From contig JAQXBA010000053.1 in NCBI GenBank assembly GCA_029252625.1, positions 1-32,139 of the forward strand: DNA of 32,139 bases, in the 5' to 3' direction. A program made the translations under genes and the position numbers. This document shows positions 1-8,661 of this stretch, piece by piece. The stretch is from Opitutia bacterium. GTDB taxonomy: Bacteria > Verrucomicrobiota > Verrucomicrobiia > Opitutales > Coraliomargaritaceae. The notes beneath the pieces are model-generated. The model saw only the letters and a program-made list of their open reading frames with translations, had not been told where the DNA came from and did no database searches. Position 1 is the first letter of the stretch. Each line of letters begins with the position of its first letter.

Positions 1-275
1 GAAGCACCTACGTCCAGGTGGCGCATTCCGGTGACATCAATTTTGAATTGATCAAGAAAGCCTTCGAGTTTTTCTCCGCCTCGACTGACAAAGCGGGGGG
101 GGGATTCGACTTCAACAGCTGTATTGGCAGGTAGACTACGGCCTGGCTTATCCAACCGATCGGTACCGAGCTTGACTTTGCCAGCGAGGATCAGCGCTTT
201 GGCGCGCGAGCGAGTATCGGCCAGCCCTTGAGTGACGAGCAGTTCGTCGAGGCGTATTTTTTTAACAGTATCCAT
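1..275 (-). CDS. tlyA: TlyA-family rRNA 2'-O-methyltransferase, 5' part only
   Basis: This is the N-terminal 91 residues of a gene that runs off the left edge of the window. The ATG is at 275. Residues about 6-67 form an S4 RNA-binding domain ([20 protein letters not shown], then AGKVKLG), followed by the family-typical [13 protein letters not shown] and the start of the SAM-binding fold, HLDVGAS. TlyA proteins methylate ribose of cytidines in 16S/23S rRNA and are often annotated as hemolysins. A run of nine C on the coding strand (95-103) lies at codons 58-61 and reads in frame. The gene starts 33 bases after the end of the mechanosensitive channel gene on the same strand, so the two may share a transcript. 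The identification is firm; catalytic residues are outside the window. Confidence 0.88.
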   Translation of the reverse strand, partial: MDTVKKIRLDELLVTQGLADTRSRAKALILAGKVKLGTDRLDKPGRSLPANTAVEVESPPRFVSRGGEKLEGFLDQFKIDVTGMRHLDVGA

Positions 276-308
276 ATTAATTTGCGGGGTTTTCGCCGGC
301 GAACGATC

Positions 309-1583
309 TTAGTTGTCTGAGCTAATGGATGGCTCCGTTGAAGACATTGTGATATCGCTTGAGCGAATGTGTAGGTCGCTTTGTGGGTAAGGGATCTCGA
401 TATTATTTTCTTTAAAAGTGTCCCAAATGTTGAGCAGTACCTGACTTTTGACATTAGCCACACCGTTGGTGGGATCTGAAATCCAGAAGCGCAGTTCGAG
501 GTCGATCGAGCTATCACCAAATCCGAGCACATGGCAAACAGGTGTCGGATCTGTTAAGACCCGGTCGATCGACTTTGCCGCGGCAATGACCAGTTCAAGG
601 CATTGATGTGGGTCTGAATCGTAGGACACACCTATGGGTACTTTCATGCGCACTAGGTTATTGGTGAAAGTCCAATTGATCACACGTTGTGTGATTAAAT
701 CTTCGTTTGGAATTAGGTGCTCAGTGCCGTCGCGTGTGATAACAGAGGCATAGCGTGCACGCAGGTTATTGATCCATCCATAGGTACCGTCGATTTCGAT
801 GACGTCGCCAGGTTTGATAGAATTATCGACTAGAAGCAAAATGCCGCTAATAAAGTTGGAAACGACTTTTTGCAGACCGAATCCGAGGCCTAAGCCGATG
901 GCACCACCGAGCACGGTCAGGGCGGATAAATCGATGCCCATCGAACTTAGTGACACGGCGGTAGCGACGACGATGAATACGATGCGAATAATTTTGGCGG
1001 TCAGCACTTTTAGCGACGGACTGAGACCAGGCACTTTCTCGATTTGAGTCTCGATGATCCGTGCCACGGCGAGGCACGCCCACATGGTGAATGCAAAAGC
1101 AAGTATGCCAGAAAGGATTCCCCAAGCGGAGATGGTCGACGTGCCGATTGTAACATGTAGGTCCTGTAATGAATCAATGCCATCATCGACCAGCGAGATG
1201 CTTAGCATCGCCGAAGTTAAATAGCACACTGCAGCGACTGATTGCGACCAGAACGGTGCACGGATGAGGCTGGTGAGCAGGCCGATGATCAACCATATCA
1301 CGCCTAGGAAACTGAAGAAACTGAAGATTGGGGCTTCGATTGGTATTAAAATACAAATCCCCCATGCCACGATTAGGGCCGCCCAAAGGGTTAGAAAGCT
1401 GAGGTTGCCCTTGAGCCAGTGTGCCGGAGTGCTGTGTGTGATGGCTACTGAGTTAGCCTTCGCGCCAAATGTTTTGTGGCTGATGGTAAAAAGAACGATG
1501 ACTATGATGAGCTGCCACAGGTCTTGGAGTTGAAAGGTGCCGCTCGGCACTAGTAGGGTGCGCCAGTTTTCGAGTAAAGTCAT
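309..1583 (-). CDS. MscS-family mechanosensitive ion channel
   Basis: Predicted 424-residue inner-membrane protein. Several hydrophobic segments occupy the first ~200 residues, followed by the hallmark pore-lining helix and its continuation, VLGGAIGLGLGFGLQKVVSN, then the beta domain with GDVIEIDGTYGWI and a soluble C-terminal alpha/beta domain. These are the standard MscS features: a tension-gated channel that releases solutes on osmotic downshock. It is longer than E. coli MscS (286 aa) because of extra N-terminal membrane helices, as in many MscS-like paralogues. The ATG at 1583 (MTLLENW) is preferred to an in-frame TTG at 1619 because the latter would put a charged, non-conserved extension before the first helix; no clear Shine-Dalgarno decides it. 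It is followed by tlyA after 33 bases. Confidence 0.9.
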   Translation of the reverse strand: MTLLENWRTLLVPSGTFQLQDLWQLIIVIVLFTISHKTFGAKANSVAITHSTPAHWLKGNLSFLTLWAALIVAWGICILIPIEAPIFSFFSFLGVIWLIIGLLTSLIRAPFWSQSVAAVCYLTSAMLSISLVDDGIDSLQDLHVTIGTSTISAWGILSGILAFAFTMWACLAVARIIETQIEKVPGLSPSLKVLTAKIIRIVFIVVATAVSLSSMGIDLSALTVLGGAIGLGLGFGLQKVVSNFISGILLLVDNSIKPGDVIEIDGTYGWINNLRARYASVITRDGTEHLIPNEDLITQRVINWTFTNNLVRMKVPIGVSYDSDPHQCLELVIAAAKSIDRVLTDPTPVCHVLGFGDSSIDLELRFWISDPTNGVANVKSQVLLNIWDTFKENNIEIPYPQSDLHIRSSDITMSSTEPSISSDN

Positions 1584-1999
1584 AGTGATAAGGTAAGTTG
1601 GTTGAATAAGGAGCCGCAACCTTTTTGCATGTACGGTCGAGCAGTCGATCGAGTCGGTATGATTCCTAGCCTAGCCGTAGTTTGGCCTTTCTATTATTAG
1701 TGATGGCTCTGTTTTGTCGTATTGTGTCGGCACAGAGGTCTAAAGGGATTGTGTAATCAATAGTGCACAAATCGCTAGGAATCGTTTTTAGAAAGTGGTC
1801 TTGCTAGGTCGTTATTTCTGAGTCTGGTCTTCAGCTTAACTTGAATCGCTGTTTGTCTACTATCTCGAATCGATCTCAGTGGGTGCTGCGATTAAGTGGG
1901 ATGACTTAGATAGTTTGTACATTTGGTACCAGTTGATGGTGATTGTATTTTGCACTTGGAGATTTCGCAGCAGCGCAGCAATGTGAGTGGCATCGTTTT
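1584..1999. other. Gene-free region with possible structured RNA
   Basis: About 416 bases lie between the divergent MscS gene and rsmJ, and I see no convincing coding sequence. The main structure is a perfect 10-bp inverted repeat (GATTCCTAGC at 1661-1670 and its complement at 1774-1783) that encloses two smaller hairpins and is followed by five T. It is described separately. The promoters of both flanking genes should lie here, but no hexamer pair stands out. Confidence 0.5.
1661..1789 (+). ncRNA. Candidate structured RNA (three-way junction)
   Basis: Seen directly: GATTCCTAGC (1661-1670) pairs perfectly with GCTAGGAATC (1774-1783). Inside, CTCTGT (1707-1712) pairs with ACAGAG (1732-1737), and TTGTG (1749-1753) pairs with CACAA (1766-1770). 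The outer stem is followed by GTTTTTA, so the transcript could end in a U tract. Together this makes a plausible 129-nt three-way junction on the plus strand, 210 bases upstream of rsmJ. Inference only: it could be a small RNA, a leader element for rsmJ, or chance. It resembles no RNA family I recognise. Confidence 0.25.
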
Positions 2000-2893
2000 A
2001 TGAAACTGTCTTCACTCGTATATTTAGATTCCACGCTTCAGACGACTGCCCACCAGTGGGCCAATCGGTTTAAACTGCCCTGTATCGATGGTAGTTTAGT
2101 TGCGGCAACTAAGCCAAAGGCGTTGCAGCGATTCTTGTTGGCTCAGTGCGCTGGCGAAGGTGCGGCGTTTGTTTTTGTTTTAGACAAGCATGGCTTGCTG
2201 TTATATGCAGTTGGTGATGGAAAGCGGTTGAGTATTCGAGCTGATTTCTATGGGCCGACGGTGACCTATCGACGCAAACAAGGCGGCGGCAAAGGACAAA
2301 TGATTGCGAAGGCGGTCGGGGTGCGCGGTGGTGTACATCCGTGGGTATTGGATGCGACTGCGGGACTGGGTGGCGATGCCTTTGTGCTCGCAAGTTTAGG
2401 CTGTCGGATGACTTTGCTGGAGCGTGTGCCTGCTGTGCGCGCCTTGCTGGAGGATGGTATGTCCCAAGCGCGTCGTTTTGGTCTGGCGCAAGATACAGGC
2501 TTAGTTGAGGTCTTGGATCGTATGACTTTAGTCGCAGCGGATTCACTTAATTATTTACGTGCAGTCTCCGTGGCCGAGCGACCCGATGTGGTGTATCTCG
2601 ACCCCATGTTTCCTGTGCGCACCAAGAGTGCGATGGTTAAGAAAGAGATGCGTGTCTTCCATTCGTTGGTCGGGCAAGATACGGATGCAGACGGTTTGTT
2701 GACAGCGGCGTTGTCGTGCGCGCGTTATCGTGTGGTGGTGAAACGCCCACGGACTGCGCCAGCCTTAGCTGGGCCATCCCCGAGTCACGTCCTCGAGGGC
2801 AAGAGCAATCGTTATGATGTCTATTCACTCGAAAAACTCCCCGATGGCTTGAATAAGAGTGTCGCGCAGGGAAAGTTGCAGCAGACATTCTGA
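2000..2893 (+). CDS. rsmJ: RsmJ-like 16S rRNA (guanine1516-N2)-methyltransferase
   Basis: Predicted 297-residue SAM-dependent methyltransferase. The middle and C-terminal parts carry strong RsmJ signatures: [18 protein letters not shown], then the SAM-binding [18 protein letters not shown] with the acidic LLER motif, then [26 protein letters not shown] and VVVKRP. RsmJ methylates N2 of G1516 in 16S rRNA. The N-terminal ~90 residues are less conserved, as in the family, and the protein is longer than E. coli RsmJ (about 250 aa). I chose ATG at 2000 ([11 protein letters not shown]); an in-frame TTG at 1943 would add 19 residues without supporting features. It has its own upstream region and no obvious operon partner. 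Confidence 0.88.
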   Translation: MKLSSLVYLDSTLQTTAHQWANRFKLPCIDGSLVAATKPKALQRFLLAQCAGEGAAFVFVLDKHGLLLYAVGDGKRLSIRADFYGPTVTYRRKQGGGKGQMIAKAVGVRGGVHPWVLDATAGLGGDAFVLASLGCRMTLLERVPAVRALLEDGMSQARRFGLAQDTGLVEVLDRMTLVAADSLNYLRAVSVAERPDVVYLDPMFPVRTKSAMVKKEMRVFHSLVGQDTDADGLLTAALSCARYRVVVKRPRTAPALAGPSPSHVLEGKSNRYDVYSLEKLPDGLNKSVAQGKLQQTF

Positions 2894-3098
2894 TACGCGA
2901 GCGGCCATTTTCAATGGTGGACTCAGCTTTAGTCAGGTCGCGCCCGTTTTGCGATATGGACATTATTTCTCTGATGGCCACCTCGGACAATCGCCGCTGA
3001 GTATTTTATCAATATATTTAGCACCAATCGTATGGCCTATTGAGATTGGCTCAAATTCGTGATGGCGCTTGATTCAAGAGTTCCTATTTTATGCCCGT

Positions 3099-4127
3099 AT
3101 GGATCCTCTCACACAATTCAGCCTCGGAGCGGCGGTTGCCGTCGCGGTTAGCTCGCGTGAGCAAGCACGATGGGCAGTTCTCATCGGTGGGGTGGCAGGG
3201 GCGCTGCCGGATCTTGATGTGCTGATACGCTCTGCTGCGGATCCGCTATTGACCTTACAATATCATCGGCATTTTTCGCATGCGCTGATTGTTGCACCAC
3301 TGATTGGACTCTGTACAGCAGTGCTGTTTAAACTTCTGTTGTTTCGATCGAAGCTTTCTTTCCGGCAGTGTGGATTCTTTGCGGTGCTGGGCGCATTGAC
3401 GCATGGCATGCTGGATGCCTGCACTAGTTATGGCACAATGCTGTATTGGCCGTTCAGTGACGTACGTGAGTCTTGGGATATTATTTCGGTGATCGACCCC
3501 ATTTTTACGCTGCCGCTGGTACTGTTGACTTTATTTGCTTTTACTTGGCGACGTCCGCGCTTTGCGCAGGCTGCTTTGGTTTTTTGCGCTATTTATTTTG
3601 GATTCTCTAGCCTCCAGCATTTCAAGGCGACGCAGGTGGCAGAGCAACTTGCTGCACAGCGCGGTCATCAGCCCGAGCAGTATTCGATTCGTCCATCGTT
3701 TGGGAATACCATGCTGTGGCGTATGATCTATCGTTTTGAGGGGCGCTATTATGTCGATGCGGTATGGATGGGACCAGGGGCAGATTCGCAAATCTATGAA
3801 GGGCAATCAGTTGAAGTATTGACCGTCAAAGATGCTGCCGAGCTAATTGATCCTGATTCGTTAATGGGCAGAGACGTTGAGCGCTTCCGCTTTTTCTCGC
3901 AGGGTTATGTGTGTCTGCATTCCGATGATCCTCTGGTAGTGGGAGATGTTCGCTATGCGATGTGGCCAGACTCGGTGGTGCCACTGTGGGGAATTCGTAT
4001 CGATCCTCTACGAGCGGATCAGCACGCTGAGATGATGTATTTTCGAGACTCGTCCAAACCCACGCGTGAGCGCTTGTGGAAGATGATTCAAGGTCGGGAA
4101 GTAGCGCGTTTGAGTGGTCCAGAATGA
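3099..4127 (+). CDS. DUF457/YdjM-type membrane metal-dependent hydrolase
   Basis: Predicted 342-residue inner-membrane protein beginning with the family-typical MDPLTQFSLGAAVA. That motif is why the ATG at 3099 is preferred to the TTG at 3069. Putative metal ligands lie in PDLD (37-40), the HRHFSH cluster (56-61) and THGMLD (101-106), followed by DACTSYGT and SVIDPIFT, all characteristic of this family. Four or so hydrophobic segments fill the first 190 residues; the C-terminal ~150 residues are soluble. Known: relatives are called LexA-regulated, membrane-bound metal-dependent hydrolases, but their substrate is unknown. It follows rsmJ by 205 bases and converges on the P-loop gene downstream. 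Confidence 0.83.
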   Translation: MDPLTQFSLGAAVAVAVSSREQARWAVLIGGVAGALPDLDVLIRSAADPLLTLQYHRHFSHALIVAPLIGLCTAVLFKLLLFRSKLSFRQCGFFAVLGALTHGMLDACTSYGTMLYWPFSDVRESWDIISVIDPIFTLPLVLLTLFAFTWRRPRFAQAALVFCAIYFGFSSLQHFKATQVAEQLAAQRGHQPEQYSIRPSFGNTMLWRMIYRFEGRYYVDAVWMGPGADSQIYEGQSVEVLTVKDAAELIDPDSLMGRDVERFRFFSQGYVCLHSDDPLVVGDVRYAMWPDSVVPLWGIRIDPLRADQHAEMMYFRDSSKPTRERLWKMIQGREVARLSGPE

Positions 4128-4354
4128 GTTGGGCGAATCCTAACCAGTGGCAATCAATCCGTTCGCCAGGATCATTGGAAACTTAATTAATACCGCTTTT
4201 ATTTGTGACTGCTTGCTATGCTTAATAAGGCATCCGCGCTTAATCACGTTTCTGCTAGCGGAGTATGCAGTGCATGCGGCTTGCGTGAATGCGTTTCTAA
4301 GGATTAGAAGTTTTTGTGGGCAGCGTAATACTGCCTGTCCGCTTTAAATTTAGT

Positions 4355-5089
4355 TTAGAGCTGTTGCTGGATATCGGGGATGGGATAGGCGCGCTGGCCA
4401 CTTTCTCGGCGCTCAATGTATTTATCGGGCTGAGTGTCCTGTGGTTGCTCGTCGTCTTCGAACTCATCGTCTTCGATCGGGATGAGTTCATCAAAATAGA
4501 GTGAGAGCCGTCGGGCTTCCGGTTCGAGTACTTCAAGCGGATTGGCGACGCGGCCTTTTTTTACCATTAGAAAGCGGGCGGGAGAGAATTGTTTGCGGTA
4601 GCCGACTTCGAAGTCTTTGACCCATTTATTGTTTACGCCTTCTCGACGGTTAAGTAGCACGATATCTGAGAAATGAACACAGGCGTCGAACCACGCTTTT
4701 GCGATGCTGTTTTCAGAAAGGAAGGCGCAGTGGACGACCGTGATGACTCGAGCGACCTGACAACCGTTGAGATCCGTCCACGTCTTGATTGCTTCAGCAG
4801 CATCCGCTGGATCGCAATTGCCGGGGGCGAGAAAAATGATCTTTTCTGGTGCGGCGTCGATTTGGTCGTGGTTTACTGTGGCATCGCTCAGCTTCCAATC
4901 GACGATGCTGACCGTATCGAGCGCTTCGATTTGCTCATCGAAGGCGCTTGCTGCTTCGCCTTCTGGGCGGAAGTAGAGTACCTGCTCTTTACCTTCGAGG
5001 CCTCCATCGATGAGGTCGAAAAGGACGTCACGTCGGCCGCTGTTGGGGATACCGTAAATTAGATAAACCAGTGGTGCTTGATCAGACAT
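4355..5089 (-). CDS. P-loop protein with CobW-like features, function unknown
   Basis: Predicted 244-residue soluble protein starting at the ATG at 5089. It opens with a beta strand and a P-loop-like turn, VYLIYGIPNSGRR (residues 8-20), where the usual GK(S/T) is replaced by GRR. A later SDIVLLNRREGVNNKW resembles the guanine-specificity (NKxD) strand of CobW/G3E GTPases, and VKKGRVANPLEVLEP resembles the end of their G domain. The C-terminal ~45 residues are acidic (EDDEFEDDE) and probably disordered. CobW C-terminal and metal-binding CxCC motifs are absent. It begins 69 bases after the end of aroC on the same strand, so co-transcription is likely. Missing Walker-A lysine makes nucleotide hydrolysis doubtful. 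Function is not assigned. Confidence 0.7.
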   Translation of the reverse strand: MSDQAPLVYLIYGIPNSGRRDVLFDLIDGGLEGKEQVLYFRPEGEAASAFDEQIEALDTVSIVDWKLSDATVNHDQIDAAPEKIIFLAPGNCDPADAAEAIKTWTDLNGCQVARVITVVHCAFLSENSIAKAWFDACVHFSDIVLLNRREGVNNKWVKDFEVGYRKQFSPARFLMVKKGRVANPLEVLEPEARRLSLYFDELIPIEDDEFEDDEQPQDTQPDKYIERRESGQRAYPIPDIQQQL

Positions 5090-5158
5090 GAGCGATTGAG
5101 GACTGAAACTTGAGACCTGCAGGATGGAGATGGAGGGCTGAAACCTTTAGTTGTTCTA

Positions 5159-6259
5159 TTATTTGCCTCCGAAGTCGAAGCTCTGACAGTGAGCCTGGTG
5201 ACGCATCCAGTGATCGACGAGCACCAAGGCGGCCATGGATTCAACGATTGGTACGGCGCGCGGCACGACGCAAGGGTCATGGCGTCCGCGGCCCATGAGC
5301 TCGGTTTCGTTGCCATCTGTATCGACGGTGCGTTGATTTTGAATGAGTGTAGCAGTCGGCTTGAAGGCGATGCGGAAGATAAGTTCTTCGCCGTTGCTGA
5401 TGCCACCTTGGACGCCACCAGAACGGTTGGTTTCGGTGCCGATTTTACCGTCTTTGTTTATAAATATGTCGTTGTGCTCCGAGCCAAGCTGCACTGAGCC
5501 GCTGAAACCGCTGCCGATCTCGAAACCCTTGGTGGCTGGAATGGAGAGCATGGCCTTGGCCAGGTCTGCTTCGAGGCGATCAAATACGGGAACGCCGAGT
5601 CCAACTGGAAGGTTGCGCACGCGGCATTCGATAATGCCGCCGACTGAGTCGCCGTCCTTACGCACGGCTTTGATGCGTTCGATCATTTTCTCCGCTGTTG
5701 CGGGGTGGGGGCAACGCACTGGGCTGGCTTCGACTTGTTCGAGTGTCGGGAATACGCTAGAGGCCGGCATTTCAATATCATGCACGCGTGTAATGTAGGC
5801 ACGCACGTCGATATCTCCAGCTAGCTTGAGGATCTTCTTGGCCACTGCGCCAGCGGCGACGCGGCCGATGGTCTCGCGTGCAGAGGAACGTCCGCCACCC
5901 TCATGGTTACGGATGCCAAATTTAGCTTGATAAGTGAAGTCCGCGTGTGAAGGCCTAAATTTATCCTTCATCTCCGTGTAAGCGGAGGGGCGATGATCGC
6001 CATTGGGCACATAGATGCCGATTGGGGTGCCAAGGCTTTGGCCTTCAAAGACACCAGATACGATCGTAGCTGTGTCGCTTTCCTTGCGTGGCGTAGTGAT
6101 ATCGCTCTGACCTGGACGGCGACGGTCGAGTTCGAATTGAATCTCTTCGACTGTAATCGGTAGGCGTGGTGGACAACCGTCGATCACGACGCCGATGCCG
6201 CCGCCGTGGCTTTCGCCCCAAGTAGAAATACGAAAAAGTGTGCCGAAGGAATTACCCAT
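5159..6259 (-). CDS. aroC: Chorismate synthase
   Basis: Predicted 366-residue enzyme of the last shikimate-pathway step: 5-enolpyruvylshikimate-3-phosphate to chorismate with reduced FMN. Recognised by [19 protein letters not shown] at the N terminus, [35 protein letters not shown], the [14 protein letters not shown]-binding segment and the C-terminal [16 protein letters not shown]. Length matches the family. The ATG at 6259 (MGNSFG) is chosen over a TTG at 6268 because family members start exactly there. About 290 gene-free bases upstream (6260-6552) must hold its promoter; nothing distinctive was seen in them. The P-loop gene follows on the same strand. Confidence 0.97.
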   Translation of the reverse strand: MGNSFGTLFRISTWGESHGGGIGVVIDGCPPRLPITVEEIQFELDRRRPGQSDITTPRKESDTATIVSGVFEGQSLGTPIGIYVPNGDHRPSAYTEMKDKFRPSHADFTYQAKFGIRNHEGGGRSSARETIGRVAAGAVAKKILKLAGDIDVRAYITRVHDIEMPASSVFPTLEQVEASPVRCPHPATAEKMIERIKAVRKDGDSVGGIIECRVRNLPVGLGVPVFDRLEADLAKAMLSIPATKGFEIGSGFSGSVQLGSEHNDIFINKDGKIGTETNRSGGVQGGISNGEELIFRIAFKPTATLIQNQRTVDTDGNETELMGRGRHDPCVVPRAVPIVESMAALVLVDHWMRHQAHCQSFDFGGK

Positions 6260-6552
6260 GGTTGTCAAAAGTGGTCAGTGGAAAATACAAAATTGAAAGG
6301 TGGTTGCCGTCTATGTTAGTGACAGCAGGGTTAAAATGCAACGTGTGCTTGGCCGGAAGTCAATATTACGGCGTCATCGATATTCCGTCGGAAATTAGCT
6401 TTGCTTGAGTGGCTCAGTGCGGCATCGCTGTTGATCACGTCAGCCTCACCATCAACTATCGTTACGCGCAGAATGCACCATTGTGCCTCGCGACACTGGC
6501 AATTTCGACTAGTAAACTAAAGCAGACATATTTTCGAGTATGGGATGGAGGC

Positions 6553-7107
6553 TTAACTGTAACGCTTGAGGACCTGCGTGAACTCGCGGAACTGTGGATG
6601 GGCTGAGCCGCCGAGTAGGCTGTAAAAGATCGTCTCCGAGGGTAGAACGTGCGCATCCATAGAGAGGAGTTGTTTGAGGACTGGCTCGCGGTCTTCTGGG
6701 CGCCGCTCGCTGATGCAGTCGGAGAGGAGGGTGATACCAATATCGTCACCGAGTGCTTGGACGGCGGTTTGATAAACACAAACGGAAGTTTCCAGACCCA
6801 TCAGCAGCAAGTGGTCAATTTGGTTGCTTTCGATCCAGCGGCCGAGCCCGTCGGCTTCCATTGCAGAGAAAGTGGTTTTGTCGAAGACGGGTGTGTTTTC
6901 CGGTAGGATTTTTTTGAGCTCTGCAGTGGTGTTGCCGAGCTTGGCAGGGAGTTGTTCAGTGACTGCAAGTGAGCAACCGAGGAGTGACGCGGCCTCGACC
7001 GCGAAACTGGTGCGCTTGAGCAGGCGTTCACGGTCTGGTATGGCATTGAGGAATGGATCCTGGAAATCAATCAAAAGGAGGCCAAGGTGTTTTGCTGGAT
7101 TCGACAT
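6553..7107 (-). CDS. Isochorismatase-family cysteine hydrolase
   Basis: Predicted 184-residue cytoplasmic hydrolase of the isochorismatase-like fold. The catalytic triad is visible: D14 in LLIDFQDPF, K77 in VFDKTTFSA and C110 in GLETSVCVYQTA, which matches the YcaC-like branch. Substrates in this branch vary (amides such as nicotinamide, or unknown), so none is assigned. The start is the ATG at 7107; no Shine-Dalgarno is seen upstream. It lies upstream of aroC on the same strand but separated by 293 bases; despite the name there is no reason to link it to chorismate. Confidence 0.87.
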   Translation of the reverse strand: MSNPAKHLGLLLIDFQDPFLNAIPDRERLLKRTSFAVEAASLLGCSLAVTEQLPAKLGNTTAELKKILPENTPVFDKTTFSAMEADGLGRWIESNQIDHLLLMGLETSVCVYQTAVQALGDDIGITLLSDCISERRPEDREPVLKQLLSMDAHVLPSETIFYSLLGGSAHPQFREFTQVLKRYS

Positions 7108-7120
7108 AATGGAGGTGAAA

Positions 7121-7155
7121 GTCGAACATTGAACTTACGAGGTCGAACTTTGAAT
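7121..7155. repeat. Imperfect tandem GTCGAAC-TTGAA repeat
   Basis: GTCGAACATTGAACTT (7121-7136) is followed five bases later by GTCGAACTTTGAAT (7142-7155), which differs at only one of the first 13 positions. From general experience, similar TCGAACATTGAA strings recur between genes in Opitutae genomes, so this may be a short member of a dispersed intergenic family; that link is a recollection, not shown here. Confidence 0.4.
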
Positions 7156-7192
7156 GCATCAGAGTGAATTTTTTTATCTAAATAGGCATAGG

Positions 7193-7215
7193 AGCGTGGG
7201 CGAATTGCCCACGTT
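7193..7215. repeat. Perfect intergenic hairpin
   Basis: CGTGGGC (7195-7201), loop GAATT, GCCCACG (7207-7213) form a perfect 7-bp stem that extends to 9 bp with a G-T and an A-T pair. There is no adjoining T tract on either strand, so it is not a classical terminator. It could be a REP-like dispersed palindrome or a protein-binding site. Confidence 0.45.
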
Positions 7216-7609
7216 GAGACTGGTCGATACAAACTAGGACGTGTCGCCCTCACTGCCTGATCAATTATTTTGACGGCATCGAAACTGTGCTAGATTTAGC
7301 AGTTTATTCCCGTCAGGCCGAATCGGTTATAGGCCTCGATGCGCATGCATCTGGTGTGCGAAATGGAACGAATGATGTATCCTTGAGGTTACAGGCACTT
7401 AGGTGGCCGTTAGAGGCGCAGCCATGCATCTCTTTTCTGGTAATCTTTCGAGACATAAAAAAATCACAATCGCTGGTTATTATTAAACTTGATAAGATTT
7501 TAATTGAAGTCGAATTCTTACAAATAAAATAGCCAGCAAGGGCTGTCGGCAATTTGATTGCATCGCAGGCAATCAGCCGCACTGTTTTGGCTTTTATTAC
7601 TACGCTCTC

Positions 7610-8107
7610 ATGGAATGGCACTTTAAAAGCATCGCACGTAAATCTTCGCTCTCACAGCTTCCCTTTAATCCCGGGGATCGCGTTGCCTGCTTAATTTTTA
7701 AAGATGTCGAGGCTGGCGAAATGGGCCGTGCCGATGTATTGCCAAATGAAGTCGATACTTATGAACTACCAGGTGAGATTCTTGGACGCTGGGTGCGCGT
7801 AGTCAAAGATCCGGATGATGGGAGCGCGGACGTCCGCGAAACCGTTGCCTCGGCAGAAGACTTTTTTCTGTCGCTGTACGAGAATCATCAAACAGATGGG
7901 CTCGCAGAGACCGATGCGTTGAAACATTTACTGGCGCTGATGCTAGAACGTAAACGCGTGGTGCGTGCCCTCGGCAAACGGCAAACAGCAGGTACTCAAC
8001 TGTATCGACATGTAAAAACCAAGCAGGAGATCGAGGTGCCCATCGTGGGAATCTCGGCCGACTTGATGCTCAAGATTCAGGATACGCTCGGTGATATTAT
8101 TTTATAA
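7610..8107 (+). CDS. Conserved-looking hypothetical protein, 165 aa
   Basis: Predicted 165-residue soluble protein starting at the ATG at 7610. I do not recognise a named family. Visible features are an N-terminal MEWHFKSIARKSSLSQLPF and FNPGDRVACLIF, a beta-rich first half rich in acidic residues, and a basic helical segment near residues 120-150 (LMLERKRVVRALGKR). No signal peptide, membrane segment or metal-binding cysteines. It is the first gene of a tight plus-strand unit: the lipoprotein gene starts 14 bases after its stop and the M23 peptidase gene 21 bases after that. Context therefore suggests, weakly, a role linked to the cell envelope. Confidence 0.75.
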   Translation: MEWHFKSIARKSSLSQLPFNPGDRVACLIFKDVEAGEMGRADVLPNEVDTYELPGEILGRWVRVVKDPDDGSADVRETVASAEDFFLSLYENHQTDGLAETDALKHLLALMLERKRVVRALGKRQTAGTQLYRHVKTKQEIEVPIVGISADLMLKIQDTLGDIIL

Positions 8108-8121
8108 TTATACCCAATACT

Positions 8122-8640
8122 ATGATTTTTCGTAAATATTTGATCTTAGCGAGTCTGTTGATGTCGCTGTTCTTTTCGGCTGGCTGCTTTAAGAGCATCA
8201 AGGGCTTTAAAAATGAAATTGAGAATATGCAAGTACCTCGCTTAATGATTGAGGCACGCGGTATCGACTACGGTAGTGGCAGTGGTAGCAAGGTCACTTT
8301 GCCGATCTCAGGCACGGCTATCAAACTCGAGCGCGAGTCAGTCGTCGGTGAATATGATATTATTAATGTCGACATGGTGAAGGTCGACATGGGCATGGCT
8401 TTGCTGATTCAGATTACTGATAAGGGCAGTCGAGAGCTTTATCGTCGCTCAGTGACACATCGCGGCAGCCGCATCGTCTTAACCTGCAATGGTCAAGCTG
8501 TCGGGGCGACACGCTTAGCTGGCACGATCGAAGATGGTCAGTTCTATACTTTTGTGGAAATCCCTGATGATGAACTGGGTCAGTTCGTTATCGATCTAAA
8601 GGCGAGCATCCAAGAGCTGCAGACGCATTATAAGTATTAA
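8122..8640 (+). CDS. Lipoprotein with a possible SecD P1-like domain
   Basis: Predicted 172-residue lipoprotein. Residues 1-21 are a lipoprotein signal peptide (basic start, hydrophobic core) ending in lipobox SAGC with acylated Cys22. A short GSGSGS stretch precedes the folded part. The second half, LLIQITDKGSRELYRRSV...GSRIVLTCNGQAVGATRLAGTIEDG, has the spacing of the SecD/SecDF P1 head domain: a 'dG....f..lT' strand followed by 'a..ldG..........i..G'. That similarity is by eye and tentative. Without transmembrane helices it cannot be SecD itself. Middle gene of a three-gene unit, 14 bases after one gene and 21 before the peptidase. Confidence 0.72.
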   Translation: MIFRKYLILASLLMSLFFSAGCFKSIKGFKNEIENMQVPRLMIEARGIDYGSGSGSKVTLPISGTAIKLERESVVGEYDIINVDMVKVDMGMALLIQITDKGSRELYRRSVTHRGSRIVLTCNGQAVGATRLAGTIEDGQFYTFVEIPDDELGQFVIDLKASIQELQTHYKY

Positions 8641-8661
8641 TCCTGACGATCTGTTTCGTTT

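Larger units (their letters stand above)
7108..7609. other. Divergent intergenic region with repeats and a hairpin
   Basis: These 502 bases separate the minus-strand hydrolase from the plus-strand operon starting at 7610. No coding sequence convinces me. It contains an imperfect tandem repeat (7121-7136 and 7142-7155), a strong 9-bp hairpin (7193-7215), and an A/T-rich stretch (about 7450-7530) that probably carries the promoter of the 7610 operon. The first two are listed separately. Confidence 0.5.

Noticed and set aside
2859-3062. 67-codon plus-strand frame after rsmJ
   Set aside because: It overlaps the end of rsmJ, has no start signal and the translation has no recognisable pattern.
6409-6606. 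65-codon plus-strand frame between aroC and the isochorismatase-fold gene
   Set aside because: It runs into the end of the opposite-strand hydrolase gene, lacks a ribosome site and reads like noise.
6553-7107. Metabolic link between the isochorismatase-family gene and aroC
   Set aside because: The shared name is a coincidence of family naming; this branch of the fold does not act on isochorismate, and 293 bases separate the genes.
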